Shown one piece after another: positions 7,582-14,156 of a stretch of 47,751 nt of DNA (position 1 is its first letter; every line of letters starts with the position of its first letter). The notes beneath the pieces are model-generated. The model was not told where the DNA came from. It worked only from the letters and a program-made list of their open reading frames with translations, and made no database searches. This stretch comes from Ruminococcus sp. (GTDB lineage: Bacteria > Bacillota > Clostridia > Oscillospirales > Ruminococcaceae): the NCBI GenBank assembly GCA_017934425.1, contig JAGBJO010000014.1, positions 1 to 47,751 of the forward strand. The letters run 5' to 3'. The position numbers and the translations under genes were made by a program.

Positions 7582-10038
7582 ATGAAGTTCGGATTTTTTG
7601 ACGACGCTAATAAGGAATACGTTATCAATTCCCCTAAGACTCCCTATCCGTGGATAAACTACCTCGGCAACCAGGGTTTCTTCTCACTCATTTCTAATAC
7701 AGCAGGCGGCTACTGCTTCTACAAGGACGCACGTCTCCGCAGAATCACACGTTACCGCTATAATAACGTGCCTATCGACATGGGCGGCCGTTATTTCTAC
7801 ATCAACGAAAATGGTACTATCTGGAACCCCGGCTGGTCTCCTGTCAAGACTACCCTGGATTTCTATGAGTGCCGTCATGGTATGGGCTACACCATCATCA
7901 CTGGTAAGAAGAACGGTCTGAAGGCTGAAGTTACTTTCTTCGTTCCTCAGAACTACGACGGTGAAGTTCAGCAGGTAGTTCTCACAAACGAGAGCGACTC
8001 CGCTAAGTCTTTCAAGTTCTTCTCATTCGCTGAGTGGTGCCTGTGGGACGCTCAGGACGACTGCACTAACTTCCAGAGAAACTTCTCTACTGGTCGTGTA
8101 GAAGTTGAAGGCTCTGCTATCTACCACAAGACTGAGTACAGAGACAGAAGAAACCACTTCGCTTTCTATACAGTTAATGATACTATCGACGGCTATGATA
8201 CTGACCGTGATTCATTTATTGGTCTGTACAACGGCTTTGGTGATCCCCAGGCTGTAGTTGACGGCAAGGCTACTAACTCCTTCGCTGACGGCTGGTCACC
8301 TATCGCTTCCCACTACAAGGAGATCACTCTCGCTCCCGGCGAGTCAAAGACTCTGGTATTCATTCTCGGCTATGTTGAGAACGATGAGGATAAAAAGTTC
8401 CTTGCTGACGGCGAGACTATCAACAAGGAAAAGGCTTACGCTATGATCGAAAAGTACAACACTCCTGAAAAGGTTGCTGCTGGTCTTGCTGAGCTGAAGG
8501 CTGCCTGGGATAGCCTCCTTGGTATCCTCAATGTTAATACTCCTGACGATAAGGTTAACCGCATGGTCAATATCTGGAACCAGTATCAGTGTATGGTTAC
8601 TTTCAACCTCTCACGTTCTGCTTCCTACTTCGAGAGCGGTATCGGTCGTGGTATGGGCTTCCGTGACTCTAACCAGGATATCCTCGGTTTCGTTCACCAG
8701 ATCCCCGATCGTGCAAGAGAGCGTCTTATCGACCTGGCTTCTACTCAGCTTCCTGACGGCGGCTGCTACCACCAGTATCAGCCCCTTACAAAGAAGGGTA
8801 ACTCCGATATCGGCGGCGACTTCTCAGATGATCCGCTGTGGATGATCCTCTCCGTTAGCGCTTACATCAAGGAGACCGGCGACTGGTCTATCCTGGACGA
8901 AATGGTTCCTTACGATAACGACGAGTCCAAGGCTCAGACTATGCTCGATCACCTGACCGTTTCCTTCTACCACATCGTTAATAACCTCGGTCCTCATGGT
9001 CTGCCTCTGGCTATGCGTGCTGACTGGAACGACTGTATCAACCTCTCCTGCTTCTCCGATAAGCCCGGTGAGAGCTTCCAGACTTATACTAACCCCAAGT
9101 TCGCTGCTGAGGGCGGCTACTCAAAGATCGCTGAGTCTGTAATGGTTGCTACACTGTTCACATATGTTGGTCCTTCTTACGTTGGTATCCTCAAGCACCT
9201 GGGCAAGGACGACGAGGCTGCTAAGGCTCAGGCTGAGATCGACAAGATGAAGAAGAACGTTATGGAATCCGCTTTCGACGGCGACTGGTTCATCAGAGCT
9301 TATGACGCTAACGGCGAGAAGATGGGTTCAAAGGAGTGCGAGGAAGGTAAGATCTTCATCGAACCCCAGGGCTTCGCTGTTATGTCTGAGATCGGTAAGA
9401 AGGAGGGCGCTGACATCAAGACCCTTAACTCTATCGACAAGTACCTGAATACTAAGTACGGTCTGGTGCTGAATAACCCTGCTTTCACAAAGTACTATAT
9501 CCAGTACGGTGAAATTTCCACATATCCCGGCGGCTACAAGGAGAACGCTGGTATCTTCACTCACAACAATGCTTGGATCATCTGCGCTGAGGCTTATGCC
9601 GGCAGAGGCGACAAGGCATTCGAGTACTACAGCAAGATCGCTCCCGCTTTCAACGAGGACATCTCCGACCTGCACAAGACCGAGCCTTACGTTTACGGTC
9701 AGATGATCGCTGGTAAGGACGCAAGCAGATTCGGTGAGGGCAAGAACTCCTGGCTGACTGGTACTGCTGCTTGGAACATGGTAGCTATTTCTCAGTACAT
9801 CATCGGTGTACAGCCTGCATTTGACGGTCTCCAGGTTGACCCGTCTATCCCTCATGAGTGGGACGGCTTCACAGCTACAAGAAAGTTCCGTGGTGCAACA
9901 TTCAACATCACTGTTAAGAACCCCAACCACGTTTGCAAGGGCGTTAAGTCCCTGACTGTTGACGGCAAGGCTATCGAGGGAACTATCGTTCCTGCTTTCG
10001 CTGACGGCACTCACGAAGTTGAGGTCGTAATGGGCTAA
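7582..10038 (+). CDS. Cellobiose phosphorylase (GH94)
   Basis: Cytosolic enzyme that splits cellobiose with phosphate into alpha-glucose-1-phosphate and glucose, saving one ATP per disaccharide. The 818-residue length matches GH94 cellobiose phosphorylases (about 810-820). The N-terminus [15 protein letters not shown] is characteristic, followed by a beta-sandwich domain and an (alpha/alpha)6 barrel. The motif [10 protein letters not shown] places the expected general-acid aspartate at about residue 484. Strong ribosome site AAAGGAG, ATG at 7582. The codon use is highly biased and uniform, suggesting high expression. Cellodextrin phosphorylase is a less likely alternative because those enzymes are much longer. 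Confidence 0.95.
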   Translation: MKFGFFDDANKEYVINSPKTPYPWINYLGNQGFFSLISNTAGGYCFYKDARLRRITRYRYNNVPIDMGGRYFYINENGTIWNPGWSPVKTTLDFYECRHGMGYTIITGKKNGLKAEVTFFVPQNYDGEVQQVVLTNESDSAKSFKFFSFAEWCLWDAQDDCTNFQRNFSTGRVEVEGSAIYHKTEYRDRRNHFAFYTVNDTIDGYDTDRDSFIGLYNGFGDPQAVVDGKATNSFADGWSPIASHYKEITLAPGESKTLVFILGYVENDEDKKFLADGETINKEKAYAMIEKYNTPEKVAAGLAELKAAWDSLLGILNVNTPDDKVNRMVNIWNQYQCMVTFNLSRSASYFESGIGRGMGFRDSNQDILGFVHQIPDRARERLIDLASTQLPDGGCYHQYQPLTKKGNSDIGGDFSDDPLWMILSVSAYIKETGDWSILDEMVPYDNDESKAQTMLDHLTVSFYHIVNNLGPHGLPLAMRADWNDCINLSCFSDKPGESFQTYTNPKFAAEGGYSKIAESVMVATLFTYVGPSYVGILKHLGKDDEAAKAQAEIDKMKKNVMESAFDGDWFIRAYDANGEKMGSKECEEGKIFIEPQGFAVMSEIGKKEGADIKTLNSIDKYLNTKYGLVLNNPAFTKYYIQYGEISTYPGGYKENAGIFTHNNAWIICAEAYAGRGDKAFEYYSKIAPAFNEDISDLHKTEPYVYGQMIAGKDASRFGEGKNSWLTGTAAWNMVAISQYIIGVQPAFDGLQVDPSIPHEWDGFTATRKFRGATFNITVKNPNHVCKGVKSLTVDGKAIEGTIVPAFADGTHEVEVVMG

Positions 10039-10041
10039 ATT

Positions 10042-10114
10042 TAATGCGTAATGCGTAATTCGTAGTGCGTAATTATGGAGCGTCCGCCGGTTTCCGGTCG
10101 GGCGCTCTGCTTTT
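10042..10114 (+). terminator. Partial AATGCG repeat with GC-rich hairpin between two genes
   Basis: A TAATGCGTAATTCG-type array (10042-10075) runs into the hairpin 10078-10107 (GAGCGTCCG pairing with CGGGCGCTC, inner CCGG/CCGG), followed by TGCTTTT. The T run abuts the AGGAGG ribosome site of the next gene. It probably terminates most cellobiose phosphorylase transcripts and may leave partial read-through. Confidence 0.65.
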
Positions 10115-10124
10115 AGGAGGACTT

Positions 10125-10718
10125 ATGGACGCAGATGTGATTTTCTTCCTGTGTGTACCCTTCGGCGCTGCGGCGATATGGGTATTTATATGGTATCTCT
10201 CATGCACCTCCAGAAAAAAATCCGCCGAGCGCAATGGTGAAAAACCGCCCGTTCTTTCAAATGTGCATACATTTTACGCTTTCACCGGAATAGTCGGACA
10301 ATTTATGTACTGGCTGCTGATGCTAATGGTAGCCGACCATGTCGCACATAGTCTGGTATACGCCGCTAACGCAAATGCTCAAACCATTCTGAGGAGCGCC
10401 ATAAGCTACAGTCAGGAAGCCCCGGACGCTTTCACCGATACGGTGATCGGTGAAATTACAGCCGACCCGGAAAAGGGAAGTTTCGAGGAATACATTCAGC
10501 AGTACGTTTCCGGCATGAATAAGGGCTGGTACGCAATTATTCCAGGCGAAAACGGCAAGCCGGAATGTGCTTTCTTCTCGCTCTCACCCTTAGACAGCGA
10601 ACGCATCGCCCAGAAGCCAGAGTTTGATGAACAGGTAAAAATTTCCATGAATCCCTTTGTGAAAAATGATAAATTGCTGGGGTATTATAGTGAAAAAGCT
10701 AAGGCGGACTTGAGGTAA
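10125..10718 (+). CDS. Hypothetical two-helix membrane protein
   Basis: I do not recognise the family. The 197-residue protein begins MDADVIFFLCVPFG after AGGAGG at 10115-10120. It has hydrophobic segments at about residues 4-26 and 50-72 separated by a basic loop, then an extracytoplasmic-looking soluble region of about 120 residues. This topology resembles small sensor or sortase-independent surface proteins, but no motif decides. The last residues (EKAKADLR) and the stop codon are encoded inside a 36-bp sequence repeated at 11629-11664. The stop itself lies in the loop of a terminator hairpin, so the original C-terminus may have been replaced by the repeat. Confidence 0.7.
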   Translation: MDADVIFFLCVPFGAAAIWVFIWYLSCTSRKKSAERNGEKPPVLSNVHTFYAFTGIVGQFMYWLLMLMVADHVAHSLVYAANANAQTILRSAISYSQEAPDAFTDTVIGEITADPEKGSFEEYIQQYVSGMNKGWYAIIPGENGKPECAFFSLSPLDSERIAQKPEFDEQVKISMNPFVKNDKLLGYYSEKAKADLR

Positions 10719-10726
10719 AGTCCGCC
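10691..10726. repeat. 36-bp direct repeat, left copy
   Basis: Matches 11629-11664 at 35 of 36 positions in direct orientation. It contains a perfect inverted repeat (AAGGCGGACTT/AAGTCCGCCTT) and the end of the upstream reading frame. The two copies bracket an AT-rich two-gene cassette, as expected for an insertion or duplication boundary. Confidence 0.85.
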
Positions 10727-10731
10727 TTTTT
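10701..10731 (+). terminator. Terminator with embedded stop codon
   Basis: AAGGCGGACTT (10701-10711) pairs with AAGTCCGCCTT (10718-10728), followed by a T run. The TAA stop at 10716-10718 sits in the loop, so the hairpin overlaps the coding end. Confidence 0.8.
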
Positions 10732-10736
10732 ACTAT

Positions 10737-11282
10737 TTAGTTGCATGAGAATAAAAGGAAAAGAAAGGCTACAATAATGAGAATAGTCTTAATTGCTCCA
10801 GCATGAGGGTGAATCTCTTTAAATTGTTTTTTTCGCTGTTCTTTATACACTTTGGCTGCTTCCATTTTTTCAAATTCATTCTCAAGATTATTTACGAGGC
10901 TTTCATGAGTCACAGCCGCTCTTTGAGGTGTATTGGAATGTGTATTTTGAGTTATTGGCTTTTTTAGCCAAGATATATAAATATGTATTTGAATGTAATC
11001 ATCTTCCAGTACAGAATCATGCTTCTTAATTTTAAAATTCGTAAAACCATATTCAGGCTTTTTTAATTCTTTTTTCAAGAACTCATAATAGAAATCTCGA
11101 GAATCAGCAGTTTTAAAATAAAAGTAACCTTCATATTTACTTTTACCACCTAATGCAGCATATTCACATTTTTTTAAAACATCTTGAAGCATTTTTTGCG
11201 AATCATACTTTGAATGACCATTACATTCTCTACACGTCTTATTTTCATTCGCAATACTATTCAATTCATCTGAAAAACTCAT
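10737..11282 (-). CDS. Hypothetical tail-anchored protein in AT-rich cassette
   Basis: No family recognised. The 181-residue product has a small CxxC motif (TCRECNG, about residues 17-23), a Lys/Tyr-rich alpha-beta region (about 30-105), a charged coiled coil (about 128-152) and one C-terminal hydrophobic helix (TILIIVAFLFLLFS). This suggests a tail-anchored membrane protein facing the cytosol. The start at 11282 follows AAAGAGGTG. Base composition is much richer in A and T than in neighbouring genes, a sign of transfer. It diverges from an XRE-type regulator and has a consensus promoter, so it may be a small defence, toxin or stress gene controlled by its neighbour. Confidence 0.72.
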   Translation of the reverse strand: MSFSDELNSIANENKTCRECNGHSKYDSQKMLQDVLKKCEYAALGGKSKYEGYFYFKTADSRDFYYEFLKKELKKPEYGFTNFKIKKHDSVLEDDYIQIHIYISWLKKPITQNTHSNTPQRAAVTHESLVNNLENEFEKMEAAKVYKEQRKKQFKEIHPHAGAIKTILIIVAFLFLLFSCN

Positions 11283-11313
11283 AACTGACACCTCTTTTCG
11301 ATCTATTACAAAG

Positions 11314-11349
11314 ATTATAACACATATGTATTCAAATGTCAACATATGT
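11314..11349 (-). promoter_or_regulatory. Consensus promoter with two ACATATGT sites
   Basis: On the minus strand, TTGACA and TATAAT match the sigma-A consensus exactly with a 17-bp spacer. Two identical palindromes ACATATGT lie at 11322-11329 and 11342-11349, 20 bp apart (two helical turns), one next to the -10 and one at the -35. They are candidate operators for the divergent XRE regulator. The copy next to the -10 could also be part of an extended -10 element. Confidence 0.7.
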
Positions 11350-11398
11350 AGTCAGAGAAATTCTTAAACTGGTATATCATATTATCTGAGGTGATAAT

Positions 11399-11656
11399 AT
11401 GTTTGTACCAACCCTTGACCCAAAATTAGTGGGAGAGGTAATTGCTGAACTGCGAAAGAAAAAAGGCATCTCGCAAGAAGTCCTCAGCGGTCTTGCTGAC
11501 ATTGGCAGGACGCACCTGAGCGCCATAGAACGTGGCGAGCGCAAACCTACACTTGAAACCCTGTACCGTATCGCCTGCGCCCTCGACATGAAAATGAGCG
11601 ATGTTATGATAGTACTCGAAAACAGACTTGAAAAAGCTAAGGCGGACTTGAAGTAA
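11399..11656 (+). CDS. XRE-family helix-turn-helix regulator
   Basis: The 85-residue protein is essentially one Cro/C1-type HTH domain. LRKKKGISQEVLSGLADIGR supplies the turn, and THLSAIERGERKPTLETLYRIA is the recognition and following helices typical of phage-like repressors. The start at 11399 follows GAGGTGAT. It is divergent from the tail-anchored protein gene and probably represses that promoter. The C-terminal residues EKAKADLK lie in the 36-bp direct repeat, so the end of this protein nearly duplicates the end of the gene at 10125-10718. Loss of that tail would leave the HTH fold intact. Confidence 0.9.
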   Translation: MFVPTLDPKLVGEVIAELRKKKGISQEVLSGLADIGRTHLSAIERGERKPTLETLYRIACALDMKMSDVMIVLENRLEKAKADLK

Positions 11657-11664
11657 AGTCCGCC
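11629..11664. repeat. 36-bp direct repeat, right copy
   Basis: Right partner of 10691-10726 with one difference (A for G). The hairpin is preserved but is followed by AATTCC rather than a T run, so this copy should not terminate well. Confidence 0.85.
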
Positions 11665-11733
11665 AATTCCGCATAACACCGCCAATTTCCAACAATACTC
11701 CAAAAACTGTTCCAAGTTCGCAGAAAATTTTAT

Positions 11734-11762
11734 ATGACATTTTCGGAAATATATGCTATACT
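11734..11762 (+). promoter_or_regulatory. Promoter of an orphan structured RNA
   Basis: ATGACA (11734-11739), a 17-bp spacer ending in TGC (extended -10) and TATACT (11757-11762). The predicted start is near 11769. No reading frame with a ribosome site follows. Confidence 0.7.
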
Positions 11763-11768
11763 CTAATC

Positions 11769-11956
11769 ATGGAAGTGATACAGCAGTAATGAGCCGGAAT
11801 TATATGCTATCAGCTTATGTTGTATCGAAAGGTGCATTCAGCAAAAATTATTTGGTATGAAAAAATTTTTATTATATTCCTCGCACCTTGTTCCGCTTCT
11901 AAAAGCCCAAACAGCAAACGCCGTTTTCTGAAAAAAACAGGGCTTTGTTTTATTCA
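11769..11956 (+). ncRNA. Candidate orphan structured RNA, about 185 nt
   Basis: The segment begins at the predicted promoter start and ends at a terminator (AAAGCCC 11902-11908 with GGGCTTT 11940-11946, then GTTTTATT). A closing stem (11772-11777 with 11894-11899) would hold two arms. Arm one is ATACA/TGTAT continued by ATGAGC/GCTTAT (11789-11794 with 11813-11818). Arm two is AAGGTGC/GCACCTT (11829-11835 with 11883-11889). The length resembles 6S RNA, but a single-rod 6S fold was not evident. It could instead belong to the Ro60 system just downstream. Confidence 0.55.
11902..11954 (+). terminator. Terminator of the orphan RNA
   Basis: Seven-pair stem AAAGCCC/GGGCTTT around a long A-rich loop, followed by GTTTTATT. 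The large loop makes it weaker than the best terminators in the window. Confidence 0.55.
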
Positions 11957-11958
11957 TC

Positions 11959-12270
11959 ACTGAGCCGCAGTTCAATCTGCATCAGCTCAGTACCACCCCC
12001 GGAGAACTGTCTATCTATCAGTTTCTTCACCCCTGCCCGGGAATCAGGGCAAAAAAATATGTAATAATGCTCTGCCTGAGTGTGTTAGTAGGATTCGGAA
12101 ACGGTTTTTGCCGTGAAAGCCTATACAGCAATCAACTTTACGGAGATATGAATTTGGGCTTTGTAACGTTCTCCAAACGCCGCTCACCAAAGGCGGGGCA
12201 TTGAAAAACACGTCCGACAGATTCGGACTTCCACTATCCGGGACTGTTCCATATACGGAGCAGTTTCCGG
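11959..12270 (+). other. Hairpin-rich non-coding stretch upstream of the tRNA-like RNA
   Basis: No gene is seen. Consecutive potential hairpins occur at 11959-11991 (ACTGAGC/GCTCAGT with inner GCAG/CTGC), 12089-12123 (TAGG/CCTA with inner ACGG/CCGT), 12142-12174 (GGAGA/TCTCC), 12178-12195 (CGCC/GGCG), 12212-12228 (GTCCGA/TCGGAC) and 12238-12270. The last is about 13 pairs with one bulge. The density suggests a structured leader or further RNA modules rather than spacer DNA. No clear promoter was found inside it. Confidence 0.4.
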
Positions 12271-12281
12271 GAATATAATAT

Positions 12282-12399
12282 GCGCCGTTAGCTCAGTTGG
12301 TAGAGCATGGAAAATCCCGCCTTGAAAAAAGCGGTAACTGCAACTACTTTCGTCTTTCTAACGCCAGTGTCACCTGTTCGATTCAGGTACGGCGCACCA
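12282..12399 (+). ncRNA. tRNA-like RNA with replaced anticodon region (Y RNA tRNA-mimic module)
   Basis: Perfect seven-pair acceptor stem (GCGCCGT 12282-12288 with ACGGCGC 12389-12395), discriminator A and encoded CCA (12397-12399). D arm GCTC/GAGC with GG-containing loop (12291-12306). T arm ACCTG/CAGGT with loop TTCGATT (12372-12388). Between the D and T arms lie 65 nt instead of about 23, and no normal five-pair anticodon arm with a seven-base loop forms there. The body resembles a clostridial tRNA-Lys. Bacterial Y RNAs of the YrlA type are known to carry a tRNA-mimicking domain and to be encoded next to Ro60 genes, which matches this position. Alternatives are a tRNA with an unusual insertion or a decayed tRNA. 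Confidence 0.72.
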
Positions 12400-12408
12400 T
12401 CATCAACT

Positions 12409-12479
12409 ATGCGTGATCCGTATGTACAGTACCTCCTTTTAGGCGACAGTTTTTCGCCTGTGTACTGCGGATCACGCAT
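12409..12479 (+). ncRNA. Bulged stem-loop, candidate Ro60-binding Y RNA stem
   Basis: Twelve perfect pairs (ATGCGTGATCCG 12409-12420 with CGGATCACGCAT 12468-12479), a one-sided bulge TATGTA (12421-12426), six more pairs (CAGTAC/GTACTG), an internal loop and an AGGCGA/TCGCCT tip. A long base stem with a bulge on the 5' strand and a second helix above it is the known plan of Ro-binding Y RNA stems. The stem starts nine bases after the CCA of the tRNA-like RNA and ends 34 bases before the Ro60 start codon. No T run follows, so it is not a terminator. It could also regulate Ro60 translation. Confidence 0.6.
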
Positions 12480-12513
12480 ATTCATCACCTCCCCCGAAGA
12501 AAGGAGCATATCT

Positions 12514-13974
12514 ATGCTGGAACTTTTAAGAAACGAAGCCGAAAAGACTCTTACCCTCAACGGCGAAACTACTTACACTACCTCCGGTCAGTACTGCCTC
12601 GACCTTTTCTTCGGATGCGGTGCTATGCGAAACCGTAAAACTAAGGACATCGTTAACGCAGTTAACCGTGCCTTTATAGAAGACCCTGTGGCTGCTCTGC
12701 GTATTATATTCTACGCAAGAGATATCCGTGGCGGTCTGGGCGAGAGAAACTTCTTCCGCACAGCCATTCGCACTATTGCCAAGTCAAATCCTGATGCTGT
12801 TATCCGCAATATCAAGTATATCCCCGAATACGGCAGATACGACGACCTGCTCATACTTTTCGGCACTCCTTGTGAAAAGGCTGCTATGGAATTTATCAAG
12901 GAGCAGTTTAATGCTGACATGGCTGCACTCAGCGACCCCGAAAAGCCCGTTTCTCTCCTGGGCAAGTGGCTTCCCTCTGTGAACGCCTCCTCTGATGCTA
13001 CCAAGCAGCTTGCCCACAGGATAATTAATTATATGGGCTTAAAGAGTTCCGAGTACCGCAAGGCGCTCTCTGCACTGAGACAGCGTATAGCTATCGTCGA
13101 GAATAACCTGCGTACTATGGACTACTCCTTTGAGTACTCCGCTGTTCCGTCAAACGCTATGATGAAGTACAGACGTGCATTCATCCGCAACGACGGCAGC
13201 CGCTACCGCAGCTACATCGAAGATGTAGCATCAGGCAAGGAGAAGCTTAACGCTTCCGTCCTCTACCCTTACGATATCGTCCGCAACTGCCTCACCAACT
13301 CCCAGGACGAGATAAGCTACCTGGACGCTGCCTGGAATAATCTGCCTGTTTACGGCGATAATAACGAAAATGCCATTGCCGTTGTGGACGGTTCAGGCTC
13401 AATGTACTGCCGTGAATCCAGTGTTCGCCCCATTGACGTGGCTATTTCCCTGGGTATTTACTTCGCTGAGCATAACAAGGGTCAGTTCGCCGGCAACTTC
13501 ATCACATTCTCAGAATCACCTCAGCTTATCAAGATAACCGGCACAAATATCAGCGAAAAGGTGAAGTTCGTAAGCACCTTTAACGAGGTAGCAAACACCA
13601 ACCTGGAAGCTGTTTTTGACCTGCTGCTGACTACAGCCATAAAGAATAACGTTCCCCAGAAGGATATGCCTGAGAAACTGTATATCATTTCCGATATGGA
13701 GTTTGATTCCTGTTGCTACGGTGCAGAAGATAAGACTCTTTTCCAGAAAATGGAACAGCTCTACGCACAGTACGGCTACAAACTGCCCAATATCATCTTC
13801 TGGAACGTAAATAGCTGGCAGAACAATGTCCCTGTAAGGTTCGACCAGACCGGTACTGCCCTTATCTCCGGCGCAAGTCCTGCTCTGTTCTCTATGACTC
13901 TCTCTGACGACCTCAGTCCCTTAAAGATGATGCACAACATCATCGATTCCCCACGCTACGCCTGCATCAACTGA
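12514..13974 (+). CDS. Ro60 (TROVE/vWA domain) RNA-binding protein
   Basis: Orthologue of the ring-shaped Ro60/Rsr proteins that bind Y RNAs and misfolded RNAs and, in Deinococcus, work with PNPase in RNA decay after stress. The 486-residue protein has an N-terminal HEAT-like TROVE domain and a C-terminal von Willebrand A domain with an intact MIDAS motif VVDGSGSM (Asp about residue 292). ATG at 12514 is chosen because AAAGGAG lies just upstream; the longer frame back to 12307 would translate the tRNA-like RNA and Y-like stem. The gene sits directly after those RNAs, which supports a ribonucleoprotein locus. Two terminators follow. Confidence 0.9.
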   Translation: MLELLRNEAEKTLTLNGETTYTTSGQYCLDLFFGCGAMRNRKTKDIVNAVNRAFIEDPVAALRIIFYARDIRGGLGERNFFRTAIRTIAKSNPDAVIRNIKYIPEYGRYDDLLILFGTPCEKAAMEFIKEQFNADMAALSDPEKPVSLLGKWLPSVNASSDATKQLAHRIINYMGLKSSEYRKALSALRQRIAIVENNLRTMDYSFEYSAVPSNAMMKYRRAFIRNDGSRYRSYIEDVASGKEKLNASVLYPYDIVRNCLTNSQDEISYLDAAWNNLPVYGDNNENAIAVVDGSGSMYCRESSVRPIDVAISLGIYFAEHNKGQFAGNFITFSESPQLIKITGTNISEKVKFVSTFNEVANTNLEAVFDLLLTTAIKNNVPQKDMPEKLYIISDMEFDSCCYGAEDKTLFQKMEQLYAQYGYKLPNIIFWNVNSWQNNVPVRFDQTGTALISGASPALFSMTLSDDLSPLKMMHNIIDSPRYACIN

Positions 13975-14008
13975 TCGTCAGGAAGCGGTGGATTTACCAT
14001 AACTTTTC

Positions 14009-14055
14009 CTGGGAGGGAACCTTTCTGAAGGAGGTTTTCTCCCAGATCCTTTTTA
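14009..14055 (+). terminator. Terminator of the Ro60 gene
   Basis: CTGGGAG/CTCCCAG continued by two G-T pairs and AACCT/AGGTT gives about 14 stacked pairs (14009-14045), followed by ATCCTTTTT. Confidence 0.8.
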
Positions 14056-14070
14056 AAAGACTTGTAGCCG

Positions 14071-14110
14071 AAAAATCCCCCTGGTATATTACATATCAGG
14101 GGGATTTTTT
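14071..14110. terminator. Bidirectional terminator between convergent genes
   Basis: AAAAATCCCCCTG (14071-14083) pairs with CAGGGGGATTTTT (14097-14109), with a T run on both strands. A further hairpin AGGCGGCTT/AAGCCGCCT at 14123-14146 serves the minus-strand gene. Confidence 0.85.
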
Positions 14111-14156
14111 GACGCAAAAGAAAGGCGGCTTGATAAGAAGCCGCCTCAATTCTGAA

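Noticed and set aside
9328-10014. 228-codon frame antisense to cellobiose phosphorylase
   Set aside because: It arises from the strong codon bias of the real gene; no start signals.
12009-12055. CCCTG/CAGGG stem near 12030 as a terminator
   Set aside because: It is followed by A residues on the plus strand and has no T run on the proper side of either strand.
12282-12399. Ordinary functional tRNA gene
   Set aside because: Acceptor, D and T arms are perfect, but no five-pair anticodon stem with a seven-base loop can be drawn and about 42 extra bases are present.
12307-12513. N-terminal extension of the Ro60 reading frame
   Set aside because: It runs through the D arm, T arm and CCA of the tRNA-like RNA and the Y-like stem; AAAGGAG before ATG 12514 gives the real start.
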